A stretch of DNA of 64,000 bases from Burkholderia sp. Ax-1719 (GTDB taxonomy: Bacteria; Pseudomonadota; Gammaproteobacteria; Burkholderiales; Burkholderiaceae). Below are positions 35,101-43,147 of the stretch, piece by piece (within the stretch, counting starts at the first letter, position 1; every line of letters starts with the position of its first letter). The notes beneath the pieces are model-generated. The model ran no database searches, had not been told where the DNA came from, and saw nothing but the letters and a program-made list of their open reading frames with translations. The translations under genes were made by a program, and so were the position numbers. The stretch is from NCBI RefSeq assembly GCF_011753055.1, contig NZ_VWWJ01000005.1, positions 310,001-374,000 on the forward strand, read 5' to 3'.

Positions 35101-36204
35101 ATGAAGCAGTCGGACGTGATCGTCAGCTTTCGCGGTGTGCGCAAGACCTACGACGGCGAAACCCTCGTGGTGAAGCAGCTTGATCTGGACATCTATCAGG
35201 GCGAGTTCCTGACGCTGCTTGGGCCATCCGGCTCGGGCAAGACCACATGTCTGATGATGCTCGCGGGTTTTGAATTTCCGACTGGCGGGGAAATCCGCCT
35301 GGAGGGCAAGCTGCTCAACAACGTGCCGCCGCACAAGCGCGATATCGGCATGGTGTTCCAGAACTACGCGCTGTTCCCGCACATGACGGTCGAACAGAAC
35401 GTGGCGTATCCGCTGGGCGTGCGCAAGGTGCCTGCGGGCGAGCGCGCCGCGCGCGTGAACGATGCGCTCAAGATGGTGCGCATGGAGAGCTTCGCGAAGC
35501 GTTATCCGGCGCAGCTTTCCGGCGGCCAGCAGCAACGTATCGCGCTGGCGCGTGCGCTGGTGTTCCAGCCCAAGCTCGTGCTCATGGACGAACCGCTCGG
35601 CGCACTCGACAAACAGCTGCGCGAACATATGCAGTACGAACTGAAGTCGCTGCACGAAAAGCTCGGCGTCACGTTCGTCTACGTCACGCACGATCAGGGC
35701 GAGGCGCTCACCATGTCGGACCGCGTGGCGGTGTTCGACAAGGGCATCGTGCAACAGCTCGACAGCGTGGACCGGTTGTATGAATCGCCATGCAACGAAT
35801 TCGTGGCCAACTTCATCGGCGATAGCAATCGCCTGCGCGGCAAGATCGCCTCGGTCGAAGGCGAGTTCTGTGAAATCCATCTGGCCGACGGCACGCGCCT
35901 CACGGGCCGCAATGTCGCCGGCGCGCAAGCCGGTGCGGATGCCATCGCCTGCATTCGTCCCGAGCGCATGAAGCTGAGCGTGCCCGGTGTGAATGGAGCG
36001 GCGAGCGGGGCGGCGAACGCCATCGCCGGCGAGGCGCGCAGTCTCATCTATTACGGCGACCACGTGCGCATGCGCTGCGGTTTGCACCAGCAGGACGAGT
36101 GCTTCGTCAAAGTGCCGCTCGGCACCGCGGCGCTCGCCGGTTTCGCGCCCGGGCAGCCGGTTGCGCTCGAGTTTGCGCCCGAACATCTGCGCGTGTTCGC
36201 GTGA
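35101..36204 (+). CDS. ABC transporter ATP-binding protein, polyamine type (PotA-like)
   Basis: A 367-residue ATPase. Walker A is GPSGSGKTT (residues 41-49), the signature is QLSGGQQQRIALARAL, Walker B is KLVLMDEPLGALD and the H-loop is in VYVTHDQGEALTMSD. A C-terminal TOBE-2 domain from ~residue 280 is typical of the spermidine/putrescine subfamily. ATG 35101 follows AGGAGA. It is the first gene of a four-gene operon (ATPase, binding protein, two permeases). Confidence 0.92.
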   Translation: MKQSDVIVSFRGVRKTYDGETLVVKQLDLDIYQGEFLTLLGPSGSGKTTCLMMLAGFEFPTGGEIRLEGKLLNNVPPHKRDIGMVFQNYALFPHMTVEQNVAYPLGVRKVPAGERAARVNDALKMVRMESFAKRYPAQLSGGQQQRIALARALVFQPKLVLMDEPLGALDKQLREHMQYELKSLHEKLGVTFVYVTHDQGEALTMSDRVAVFDKGIVQQLDSVDRLYESPCNEFVANFIGDSNRLRGKIASVEGEFCEIHLADGTRLTGRNVAGAQAGADAIACIRPERMKLSVPGVNGAASGAANAIAGEARSLIYYGDHVRMRCGLHQQDECFVKVPLGTAALAGFAPGQPVALEFAPEHLRVFA

Positions 36205-36273
36205 AGACGACCGGGCCACGCCTCGCGTGCTGAAGGCCCGGCAAGACAACCACCAAGGAGAAGGGATTTCATC

Positions 36274-37317
36274 ATGAAGAAGATCGGCAACATGCACGTT
36301 GCGGCGGTCGCGGCCACGCTCGCATTCTCGTTTGGCGCAGCCCACGCTGCGGAACTCACGGTCGTCAATTTCGGCGGCGCGAATGGCAATGCGCAGAAGG
36401 CGGCGTTCAACGAGCCGTACCAGGCGCAGTCGGGCACGAAGATCACGACCGTCGAGTACAACGGCGAGCAGGCCAAGGTCAAGGCGATGGTCGAAGCGAA
36501 GCACGTCAACTGGGACGTGGTGGAAGTGGAAACCGGCGACATCGCACGCGGTTGCGACGAAGGCCTGTACGAGAAGCTCGACTGGTCGAAGCTCGGCAAC
36601 AAGAGCGACTTCATGAAGGCCGCGCAGCAGCCGTGCGGCGCGGGCTTCTTCGTGTGGTCCACGGCGCTCGCCTATAACGCCGACAAGCTCAAGACCGCGC
36701 CCGCAGGCTGGGCCGACTTCTGGGACACGAAGAAATTCCCGGGCAAGCGCGGTATGCGCAAGGGCGCGCAGTACAACCTCGAATTCGCGCTGATGGCCGA
36801 CGGCGTGGCGCCTCAGGACGTCTACAAGGTGCTCTCGACGAAAGCCGGGCAGGACCGCGCCTTCAAGAAGCTCGACGAGCTGAAGCCGAATATCCAGTGG
36901 TGGGAAGCGGGCGCACAGCCGCCCCAGTTTCTGGTGGCCGGCGACGTGGTGATGTCCACGGCCTTCAATGGCCGGATCGACGCCGCGCAGCGCGAAGGCA
37001 AGAACCTCAAGGTCGTGTGGAACGGCAGCATCTACGATCTGGACTACTGGGCCATTCCGAAGGGCACGCCGAACAAGGATGCGGCGCTCAAGTACATCGC
37101 CTACACGCTTTCGCCGAAGCCGCAGCAGGAGTACGCGAAGCACATCGCTTACGGTCCGGTGAACGAGAGCGCCATCAAGTCGCTTGACGCGAAGACGCTG
37201 GACAACCTGCCGAACTCGCCGGCCAACGGCAAGAACGCGGTGCAGCAGAACCTCACGTTCTGGACCGACCACGGCGACGAACTGGAGCAGCGCTTCGCGT
37301 CGTGGGCAGCGAAGTAA
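36274..37317 (+). CDS. Periplasmic polyamine-type solute-binding protein (PotD/YdcS-like)
   Basis: A 347-residue binding protein. The signal peptide MHVAAVAATLAFSFGAAHA is cleaved before AELTVVNFGG. EPYQAQSGTKITTVEYNG and ALAYNADKL-WADFWDTKKFPGKRG are patterns of the PotD/YdcS family. The ligand is probably a polyamine, GABA or related cation. GGAG precedes the ATG at 36274. It lies 69 bp after the ATPase. Confidence 0.9.
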   Translation: MKKIGNMHVAAVAATLAFSFGAAHAAELTVVNFGGANGNAQKAAFNEPYQAQSGTKITTVEYNGEQAKVKAMVEAKHVNWDVVEVETGDIARGCDEGLYEKLDWSKLGNKSDFMKAAQQPCGAGFFVWSTALAYNADKLKTAPAGWADFWDTKKFPGKRGMRKGAQYNLEFALMADGVAPQDVYKVLSTKAGQDRAFKKLDELKPNIQWWEAGAQPPQFLVAGDVVMSTAFNGRIDAAQREGKNLKVVWNGSIYDLDYWAIPKGTPNKDAALKYIAYTLSPKPQQEYAKHIAYGPVNESAIKSLDAKTLDNLPNSPANGKNAVQQNLTFWTDHGDELEQRFASWAAK

Positions 37318-37411
37318 GCGCGTGAAGCGTTGAAGTATCCGTTGCGCGGCGCCCGGCTTGCAGGACGCAAGACGCGCCGCGCAGCAACGGAGGCAGTGCA
37401 GGAGACCTGAA

Positions 37412-38698
37412 GTGACAACGATGACGACCGCAACAAACGTAGCCGACAACGCTGGCGAATCGAGCGCGCGATTGAAACGCGAACTACGCGTCGCGCAGGC
37501 GAAGAAGCGCACGATGGCGCTGATGCTGATCGCGCCGCTGGCGATTTTTCTGTTGCTGATTTTCGTCGTGCCGATTGCGGCGTTGCTCACGCGCGCCGTG
37601 CAGAACCCCGAAGTGGCCACCGCGCTGCCGCATACGGTCGCCGCGCTGCATGACTGGGACCGCAAGCGCGTGCCGCCCGACGCAGCCTATGCCGCGCTCG
37701 CGCAGGATCTGACGGCGGTGCAGGACGGCGATGCCATGGGCGCGCTTGCCCGCCGGCTGAACGTGGAAATCGCCGGTTACCGTTCGCTGGTGGCGAAGAC
37801 CGCGCGCGCCATGCCGCTGGCCGACGACGACGGCAAGCCGCTCACGCTCACACCCGCACAAACGCACGCCAAACTCGTCGAACTGGACGATCGCTGGAAC
37901 GATGTCGCGTACTGGCAGGCCATCGCGAAGAACAGCGGCCGCTATTCGCCGTTCTATCTGCTCGCCTCGCTCGATCACAAACAGGACGCCTTTGGCGGCA
38001 TCGTGGCCGCCGACCCCGAACAGCAGATCTATCTCGCCGTATTCGGCCGCACGTTCGTGATCAGTGTGTTCGTCACCTTGTTCGCACTCGCGCTGGGTTA
38101 TCCGCTCGCGTACTGGATCTCGACGCTGCCGGAGCGCCGCGCCAATCTCGTGATGATCCTCGTGCTGATTCCGTTCTGGACGTCGATTCTCGTGCGCGTG
38201 GCGGCGTGGATCGTGATCCTGCAAAGCGAGGGTCTGGTGAACAAGGCCTTGATCGGCACCGGCATCATCTCGTCGCCGCTCGCGCTGCTGTTCAACCGCG
38301 TGGGCGTGTATATCTCGATGACGCACATTCTGCTGCCCTTCATGGTGCTGCCGCTCTATAGCGTGATGAAGTCGATCCCGCCCACCTATCAGCGCGCGGC
38401 GGTCTCGCTCGGCAGTCATCCGTTTGCGGCGTTCTGGCGCGTGTACGTGCCGCAGACCTATCCCGGCATCGGTGCGGGTGTGCTGCTGGTGTTCATCCTC
38501 TCGATTGGCTACTACATCACGCCCGCGCTGCTCGGCGGTCCCGCCGACCAGATGGTGAGCTACTACGTGGCGTACTTCACCAACGTGTCGATCAACTGGG
38601 GCATGGCGTGCTCGCTTGGCGCGCTGCTGCTGGCGGCCACCACGGTGCTGTACTTCGTCTATGTGCGCTTCACGCGCACCAACCTGAGCCTCGGCTAA
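37412..38698 (+). CDS. ABC transporter permease 1 (PotB-like) with large periplasmic insert
   Basis: A 428-residue permease. GTG 37412 with GGAG 7 bases upstream is the likely start; ATG 37421 is the alternative. TM1 is at about residues 33-53 (MLIAPLAIFLLLIFVVPIAA). A ~150-residue hydrophilic periplasmic region (AVQNPEVATALPHT ... AADPEQQI) separates it from the core of five TMs. The EAA loop for ATPase contact is RAAVSLGSHPFAAFWRVYVPQ. The long insert is unlike E. coli PotB and is seen in many Burkholderia YdcU-type permeases. Confidence 0.88.
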   Translation: MTTMTTATNVADNAGESSARLKRELRVAQAKKRTMALMLIAPLAIFLLLIFVVPIAALLTRAVQNPEVATALPHTVAALHDWDRKRVPPDAAYAALAQDLTAVQDGDAMGALARRLNVEIAGYRSLVAKTARAMPLADDDGKPLTLTPAQTHAKLVELDDRWNDVAYWQAIAKNSGRYSPFYLLASLDHKQDAFGGIVAADPEQQIYLAVFGRTFVISVFVTLFALALGYPLAYWISTLPERRANLVMILVLIPFWTSILVRVAAWIVILQSEGLVNKALIGTGIISSPLALLFNRVGVYISMTHILLPFMVLPLYSVMKSIPPTYQRAAVSLGSHPFAAFWRVYVPQTYPGIGAGVLLVFILSIGYYITPALLGGPADQMVSYYVAYFTNVSINWGMACSLGALLLAATTVLYFVYVRFTRTNLSLG

Positions 38699-38711
38699 CG
38701 GAGGCCACGAC

Positions 38712-39551
38712 ATGAAATTCGCAAAACCGCTGTTTGCGCCGCATACGTCGGGCATCGAACGCGTCTGGTATTTCACGCTGCGCGGCCTTGCTGTGCTCAC
38801 GCTGCTGTATCTGATCCTGCCCGTGCTGGCGATCGTGCCGCTCTCGTTTTCGTCGAGCACGTTCCTCGTGTATCCGATTCCGGGCTGGTCGCTGCGCTGG
38901 TACGAAAATCTCGTGATGTCCGACGAGTGGCGCATGGCCGCGAAGAACAGTTTTATTGTCGGGCCGCTCGCGACCCTGGTGGCCACCGTGCTGGGCACGC
39001 TCGCGGCCATCGGTCTGAACAAGGCCGATTTTCGCGGCAAATCGCTGCTCATGGCGATCCTCATTTCGCCGATGATCGTGCCGGTGGTGGTGGTGGGCGT
39101 GGGCATGTATCTGTTCTTCGCGCCGCTTGGTCTCGCCAATACGTATGTCGGGCTGATTCTCGCGCATGCGTCGCTGGGCGTGCCGTTCGTGGTGACGACG
39201 GTGTCGGCCACGCTCGCGGGTTTCAATCACAATCTCGTGCGCGCGAGCCTGTCGCTGGGAGCGAATCCGGTCACGACATTCTTTCGCATCACCTTGCCGG
39301 TGATTGCGCCGGGCGTGATTTCGGGGGCTTTGTTTGCGTTCGCCACGTCGTTCGACGAGGTGGTCGTGACGCTGTTCCTTGCGGGCGCCGATCAAACCAC
39401 CTTGCCGCGCCAGATGTTCACCGGCATCCGCGAGAACATCAGCCCGACGATTGCCGCGCTGGCGACGATCCTGATTGTCTTCTCGACCTGCCTGCTGCTT
39501 GCGCTCGAATGGCTGCGCGGAAGAAATGCGGCTCGTGCGGTCAAGGCCTGA
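38712..39551 (+). CDS. ABC transporter permease 2 (PotC-like)
   Basis: A 279-residue, six-TM permease. The EAA loop is RASLSLGANPVTTFFRITLPVIAPGV. It follows permease 1 by 13 bp and completes the ABC importer. FDEVVVTLFLAGADQTTLPRQM is the typical PotC/YdcV segment after the EAA loop. The ~130 bp after the stop hold no gene. Confidence 0.9.
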   Translation: MKFAKPLFAPHTSGIERVWYFTLRGLAVLTLLYLILPVLAIVPLSFSSSTFLVYPIPGWSLRWYENLVMSDEWRMAAKNSFIVGPLATLVATVLGTLAAIGLNKADFRGKSLLMAILISPMIVPVVVVGVGMYLFFAPLGLANTYVGLILAHASLGVPFVVTTVSATLAGFNHNLVRASLSLGANPVTTFFRITLPVIAPGVISGALFAFATSFDEVVVTLFLAGADQTTLPRQMFTGIRENISPTIAALATILIVFSTCLLLALEWLRGRNAARAVKA

Positions 39552-39682
39552 AGCTGGACATTGCTGAAAATGCGGCGTGCGGGTGCTGGATTCGCGCTGT
39601 GCCGCCCTGCGGCAGGAGGGTGGCACCACGGCACTACGCCAAAGCGAGCCGCGCGACTGCCGATTGAGCGGCCGAGCGGCTA

Positions 39683-40591
39683 TCAGCCTTTCACGCGCGG
39701 CGCTTGCCAGTTCGACTCGCGCGCGAATTCGACGAAAGCATTGAGGTAATCCACCACGGCATCGTCCTCGCGCGTGCCGAGGAAAATCTGCTTGGCGATC
39801 CCCTGTTTGCCGAGCTTGACGATGGCGAGCGGCATGCGGTCCGCGTATTCTTCCGCGAGCCATTTGGGCAGCGCCGCCACGCCGCGAAGGCTCGCGACCA
39901 TCTGCAGCATGATGTCCGTCGTCTCGATCGTTTTGTGCCGACGCGGAATGATGCCGGCGGGGCGCAGAAACTGGTTGTAGATGTCGAGCCGGTCGGTTTC
40001 CACGGGATAGGTGATAAGCGTTTCGTCGATCAGCTGTTCCGGTTTCACATAGCGCTCGCCTGCCAGCCGATGGCTCTCCGCGACCACCAGCACCTGCTCA
40101 TAGTCGAACACCGGCTCGAAACGCAGGCCGGGGCGGTTGAGCGGATCGGGCGTCACCAGCACGTCGATGTCGTAACCGATCAGCGCGCCGATCCCACCAA
40201 ACTGGAAGCGCTGCTTCACGTCTACGTCCACATCGGGAAATCTCGCCAGATACGGAGAAACCACCTTCAGCAGCCACTGATAGCACGGCGCGCATTCCAT
40301 ACCGATGCGCAGCGTGCCGCGCTCGCCTGCCGCGTACTGCTTCATGCGCTCTTCGGCGAGTTCGAATTGGGGCAGTAGCCGCTCGGCGAGCGACAGCAGA
40401 TACTGGCCAGCCTGCGTCGGGCGCAGACTGCGCCCCTCGCGGTGCCAGATCGCGGTGCCAAGTTGCTGCTCGATCTTTTTGACCGTGTGGCTCAACGCCG
40501 ATTGCGTGAGGAAAAGCGACTCCGCGGCGGCGGTGAGTGAGCCCTGACGGGCCACTTCGCGAACGATGACGAGATGAACGCGTTCGAGCAT
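39683..40591 (-). CDS. metR: MetR-type LysR regulator of methionine synthesis
   Basis: A 302-residue LysR protein. The HTH region SLTAAAESLFLTQSALSHTVKKIEQQL and the effector domain segments IGMECAPCYQWLLKV, FDYEQVLVVAESH and ETLITYPVETDRLDIY align with E. coli MetR (IECHSCIQWL, FDYEVRLVL, ETLLIYPVQRSRLDVW). MetR uses homocysteine as co-activator and binds TGAA-N5-TTCA. Three copies of a shared element built from ATGAA/TTCAT units lie before this gene, queH and mesX, which supports the assignment. The start is ATG 40591. Confidence 0.87.
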   Translation of the reverse strand: MLERVHLVIVREVARQGSLTAAAESLFLTQSALSHTVKKIEQQLGTAIWHREGRSLRPTQAGQYLLSLAERLLPQFELAEERMKQYAAGERGTLRIGMECAPCYQWLLKVVSPYLARFPDVDVDVKQRFQFGGIGALIGYDIDVLVTPDPLNRPGLRFEPVFDYEQVLVVAESHRLAGERYVKPEQLIDETLITYPVETDRLDIYNQFLRPAGIIPRRHKTIETTDIMLQMVASLRGVAALPKWLAEEYADRMPLAIVKLGKQGIAKQIFLGTREDDAVVDYLNAFVEFARESNWQAPRVKG

Positions 40592-40614
40592 GGAAATGGA
40601 TAGACCGGAAAAGA

Positions 40615-40665
40615 ATGAAGAAAACTAATGGACAGATGAAATAATGCCATTTTTCTTCATTGAAG
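40615..40665. promoter_or_regulatory. Predicted MetR operator array, copy A (metR / unknown ORF)
   Basis: ATGAA (40615) - N5 - CTAATGG (40625) - N4 - ATGAA (40636), then after 15 bases TTCAT (40656), followed by the small palindrome CTTCA-T-TGAAG at 40655-40665. The same spacing recurs at 41132 and 42040. It begins 24 bp from the metR start, so it would also autoregulate metR. Confidence 0.7.
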
Positions 40666-40795
40666 ATAAGCCCTAAAATCGCTCCTCCGTCCGAACGTTG
40701 TTTGTTTTAACGGGACGGCGGTAAAGAGGGTCGTGGAGGCCGTGCACGCTCCTCAACGACGACGTTGCCAGGGGTTTTCTTCGAAGAAAAGCGAC

Positions 40796-41098
40796 ATGAC
40801 GATCAACGAGAGTGCCGAGATCGCGCGGCTCATGAAGATGCTTGAATCGGATGCGGAAGAATGCTGGCCGCTCTACGAAGAAGTCGGGCGTATTGTCGTG
40901 TCTTACCTGCTCGCGCATGACCGGCCGGCGGTGTCCGGTATTGCCGAAGCCTGGGCCGCAAGTTCGCGCACACAGGGCGCGCTCGCCGATACGTGGCCCG
41001 ATTCACCGCGCTATACGCAAATACGGTCCGAAGCGACCGAAGCAGACGCAGCGCTCTTCGCGCTCATCCGGAAAGCGGTCCTTCCCCAGCTACGGTAG
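40796..41098 (+). CDS. Hypothetical 100-residue protein in MetR region
   Basis: I do not recognise this protein. The ATG at 40796 opens an acidic, helix-rich 100-residue frame: MTINESAEIARLMKMLESD, then CWPLYEEVGRIVVSYLLAH and a Trp-containing middle (AEAWAASS, TWPDSPRY). No signal peptide, TM segment or Cys cluster is seen. The codon pattern (G/C at third positions) is that of a real gene. It is divergent from metR and shares operator copy A; queH follows 213 bp downstream behind copy B. An in-frame GTG at 40733 would add 21 residues of less plausible sequence. Confidence 0.6.
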   Translation: MTINESAEIARLMKMLESDAEECWPLYEEVGRIVVSYLLAHDRPAVSGIAEAWAASSRTQGALADTWPDSPRYTQIRSEATEADAALFALIRKAVLPQLR

Positions 41099-41131
41099 CG
41101 AACGCGGGGAGCGGCCAACGAACGGTTTTCG

Positions 41132-41157
41132 ATGAATGGAACTAATGGATATATGAA
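41132..41157 (+). promoter_or_regulatory. Predicted MetR operator array, copy B (upstream of queH)
   Basis: ATGAA (41132) - N5 - CTAATGG (41142) - N4 - ATGAA (41153), identical in order and spacing to copies A and C. A TAATCCAT follows, resembling TAATGCCAT after copy A. The third unit (TTCAT after 15 bases) is absent. It lies 154 bp before queH. Confidence 0.65.
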
Positions 41158-41311
41158 GAATAATCCATAGTCGAATAACAGGCGGTCCAGGATAATCGCG
41201 GGTTACCTCAGCAAATTGAGCGTTTCCCGCGCGGCCTGAAAGACAAGCGCCGCTGCGAAAGCATGCCGGTCTCGCCTCAGCCTGCGTGACGTTTCAGCGA
41301 TAGGAGATGTC

Positions 41312-41980
41312 ATGACATCAATCGATAACCGCAAACCTCTCCCACTGCCTGGCGGCCAGAGCAAGGTGCTGCTGCATTCGTGCTGCGCGCCATGTTCTGG
41401 GGAAGTCATGGAAGCCATGGTGGCGTCGGGCATCGACTTCACGATTTTCTTTTATAACCCGAATATTCATCCGCTCAAGGAATACGAACTGCGCAAAGAC
41501 GAAAACATCCGCTTTGCCGAAAAGTTTGGCATTCCGTTTGTCGATGCCGATTACGACCGGGATAACTGGTTCGAACGCGCACGCGGGATGGAGCATGAGC
41601 CGGAGCGCGGCATCCGCTGCACGATGTGCTTCGACATGCGCTTTGAGCGCACGGCGCTCTATGCGCATGAGCATGGCTTTCCGGTCATCACCAGTTCGCT
41701 AGGCATCTCCCGCTGGAAGAACATGCAGCAGATCAACGAAAGCGGCGTGCGTGCTGCGTCCCGTTATCCTGACCTGATGTATTGGGAGTACAACTGGCGC
41801 AAAGCAGGCGGATCCGCCCGCATGATCGAGATCAGCAAGCGAGAAAACTTCTATCAGCAAGAATATTGCGGCTGCGTCTATTCGCTACGCGATACCAATC
41901 GGCATCGCGTGGAAAGCGGCCGCGAGCGCATTCAACTGGGCGTGAAGTTCTACGGCGACGACGCTGCAACCGAATCCTGA
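41312..41980 (+). CDS. queH: Epoxyqueuosine reductase QueH (cobalamin-independent)
   Basis: A 222-residue DUF208 protein. The family cysteines are all present: C24, C25 and C28 (HSCCAPCS), C103 and C106 (RCTMCF), C186 and C188 (EYCGCVYS), which bind the Fe-S cluster and a second metal. [18 protein letters not shown] and SLRDTNRHR are further family motifs. QueH reduces epoxyqueuosine to queuosine in tRNA, replacing the B12-dependent QueG. GGAGAT precedes the ATG. It is flanked on both sides by predicted MetR operators. Confidence 0.92.
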   Translation: MTSIDNRKPLPLPGGQSKVLLHSCCAPCSGEVMEAMVASGIDFTIFFYNPNIHPLKEYELRKDENIRFAEKFGIPFVDADYDRDNWFERARGMEHEPERGIRCTMCFDMRFERTALYAHEHGFPVITSSLGISRWKNMQQINESGVRAASRYPDLMYWEYNWRKAGGSARMIEISKRENFYQQEYCGCVYSLRDTNRHRVESGRERIQLGVKFYGDDAATES

Positions 41981-42039
41981 AGTCGGCGTCTGGACCCAGC
42001 CGGGCAAGCTTTACGGCGATCCAGCACGTAGCTTGCTTC

Positions 42040-42085
42040 ATGAAAACGGCTAATGGTTGCATGAAATCAATTCATTTTTATTCAT
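42040..42085 (+). promoter_or_regulatory. Predicted MetR operator array, copy C (upstream of mesX-mesD)
   Basis: ATGAA (42040) - N5 - CTAATGG (42050) - N4 - ATGAA (42061) - N15 - TTCAT (42081), the same geometry as copy A. Within it TGAAATCAATTCA at 42062-42074 fits the known MetR consensus TGAA-N5-TTCA exactly. It lies 79-124 bp before the mesX start. Confidence 0.75.
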
Positions 42086-42163
42086 GGATGGCGTAGCATA
42101 AAATTCTGGAAACGCAAGAATTAACCGATCGCTTCGAATCAGAATTCAGGTTTCCAGATCCCA

Positions 42164-43147
42164 ATGAGTAAAGATTTTACGTTCGCTATCAAGAGCATCT
42201 GCTTCGACGAAGACTATCGTCCTGCAGATAACACGCGCATCACCACCAATTTTGCCAATCTGGCTAGAGGCGCGAGCCGCCAGGAAAATCTGCGCAACAC
42301 CTTCAGGATGATTGACAATCGTTTCAATGCGCTCGCGCATTGGGACAATCCTAAAGGCGATCGCTATGCCGTCAATCTTGAGATCATTTCTGTCGAAATG
42401 AATATTGATGGTGAAAGCAGTGTCAAAGCTCTTCCTTTGATCGAAATTCTGAAAACGAATATTGTCGATCGAAAAACCGGTGAGCGCATTGAAGGCATTG
42501 CGGGGAATAACTTTTCCTCTTATGTGCGGGACTATGACTTTAGCGTGATCTTGCTGGAGCACAACAAGGATCAGCCGAGCTTCAGCACGCCGGATAATTT
42601 TGGGGATCTGCATGGCAAGCTGTTCAAGAGCTTCGTGAATTCAAGCGCTTACAAAGAGCACTTTGCCAAACCGCCTGTGATCTGCCTCAGTGTATCGAGC
42701 AGCAAGACCTATCTTCGGACTGAAAATCAGCACCCGGTACTGGGTGTCGAATACCTGCAGGACGAATATTCGCTGACCGACGAATATTTCCGGAAGATGG
42801 GCTTGAAGGTTCGCTATTTCATGCCGCCGAATAGCGTGGCGCCTTTGGCTTTTTACTTTGTTGGCGATCTGCTCGGCGATTACACGAATCTTGAGCTTAT
42901 CAGCACCATCAGCACGATGGACACCTTCCAGAAGATCTACCGGCCTGAGATTTACAACGCGAATTCGGCAGCCGGAAAGTCCTATCAGCCTAGCCTGAAG
43001 AACCAGGATTTTTCGCTTACCCGCATTGTTTACGATCGCGAAGAACGCAGTCGGCTGGCTATCGAACAGGGAAGGTTTGCTGAGGAGCAATTCATCAAAC
43101 CCTATCAGACAGTTCTTGAGCAGTGGTCCGCTAACTACGCTCTCTAA
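42164..43147 (+). CDS. mesX: MesX, DUF1852 partner of MesD methionine synthase
   Basis: A 327-residue DUF1852 protein. MSKDFTFAIKSICFDEDYRP begins the family pattern, with ARGASRQENLRNTFRMID and VEYLQDEYSLTDEYF downstream. No Cys-rich cluster or TM is seen. As I recall, DUF1852 (MesX) is needed with MesD for oxygen-dependent, folate-independent methionine synthesis. Its stop overlaps the mesD start by 1 bp (TAATG), so the two are translationally coupled. Base composition is visibly lower in GC (about 45-50 %) than the flanking genes, suggesting transfer. Confidence 0.88.
   Translation: MSKDFTFAIKSICFDEDYRPADNTRITTNFANLARGASRQENLRNTFRMIDNRFNALAHWDNPKGDRYAVNLEIISVEMNIDGESSVKALPLIEILKTNIVDRKTGERIEGIAGNNFSSYVRDYDFSVILLEHNKDQPSFSTPDNFGDLHGKLFKSFVNSSAYKEHFAKPPVICLSVSSSKTYLRTENQHPVLGVEYLQDEYSLTDEYFRKMGLKVRYFMPPNSVAPLAFYFVGDLLGDYTNLELISTISTMDTFQKIYRPEIYNANSAAGKSYQPSLKNQDFSLTRIVYDREERSRLAIEQGRFAEEQFIKPYQTVLEQWSANYAL

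Noticed and set aside
35038..37665. 875-codon open frame antisense to the ABC ATPase and binding-protein genes
   Set aside because: Typical high-GC antisense frame: Arg/His/Ala-rich, no domains, and fully covered by well-recognised genes on the other strand.
37484..39226. 580-codon open frame antisense to the two permease genes
   Set aside because: Composition is Arg/His/Gln-rich without any family pattern; the sense strand carries clear permeases.
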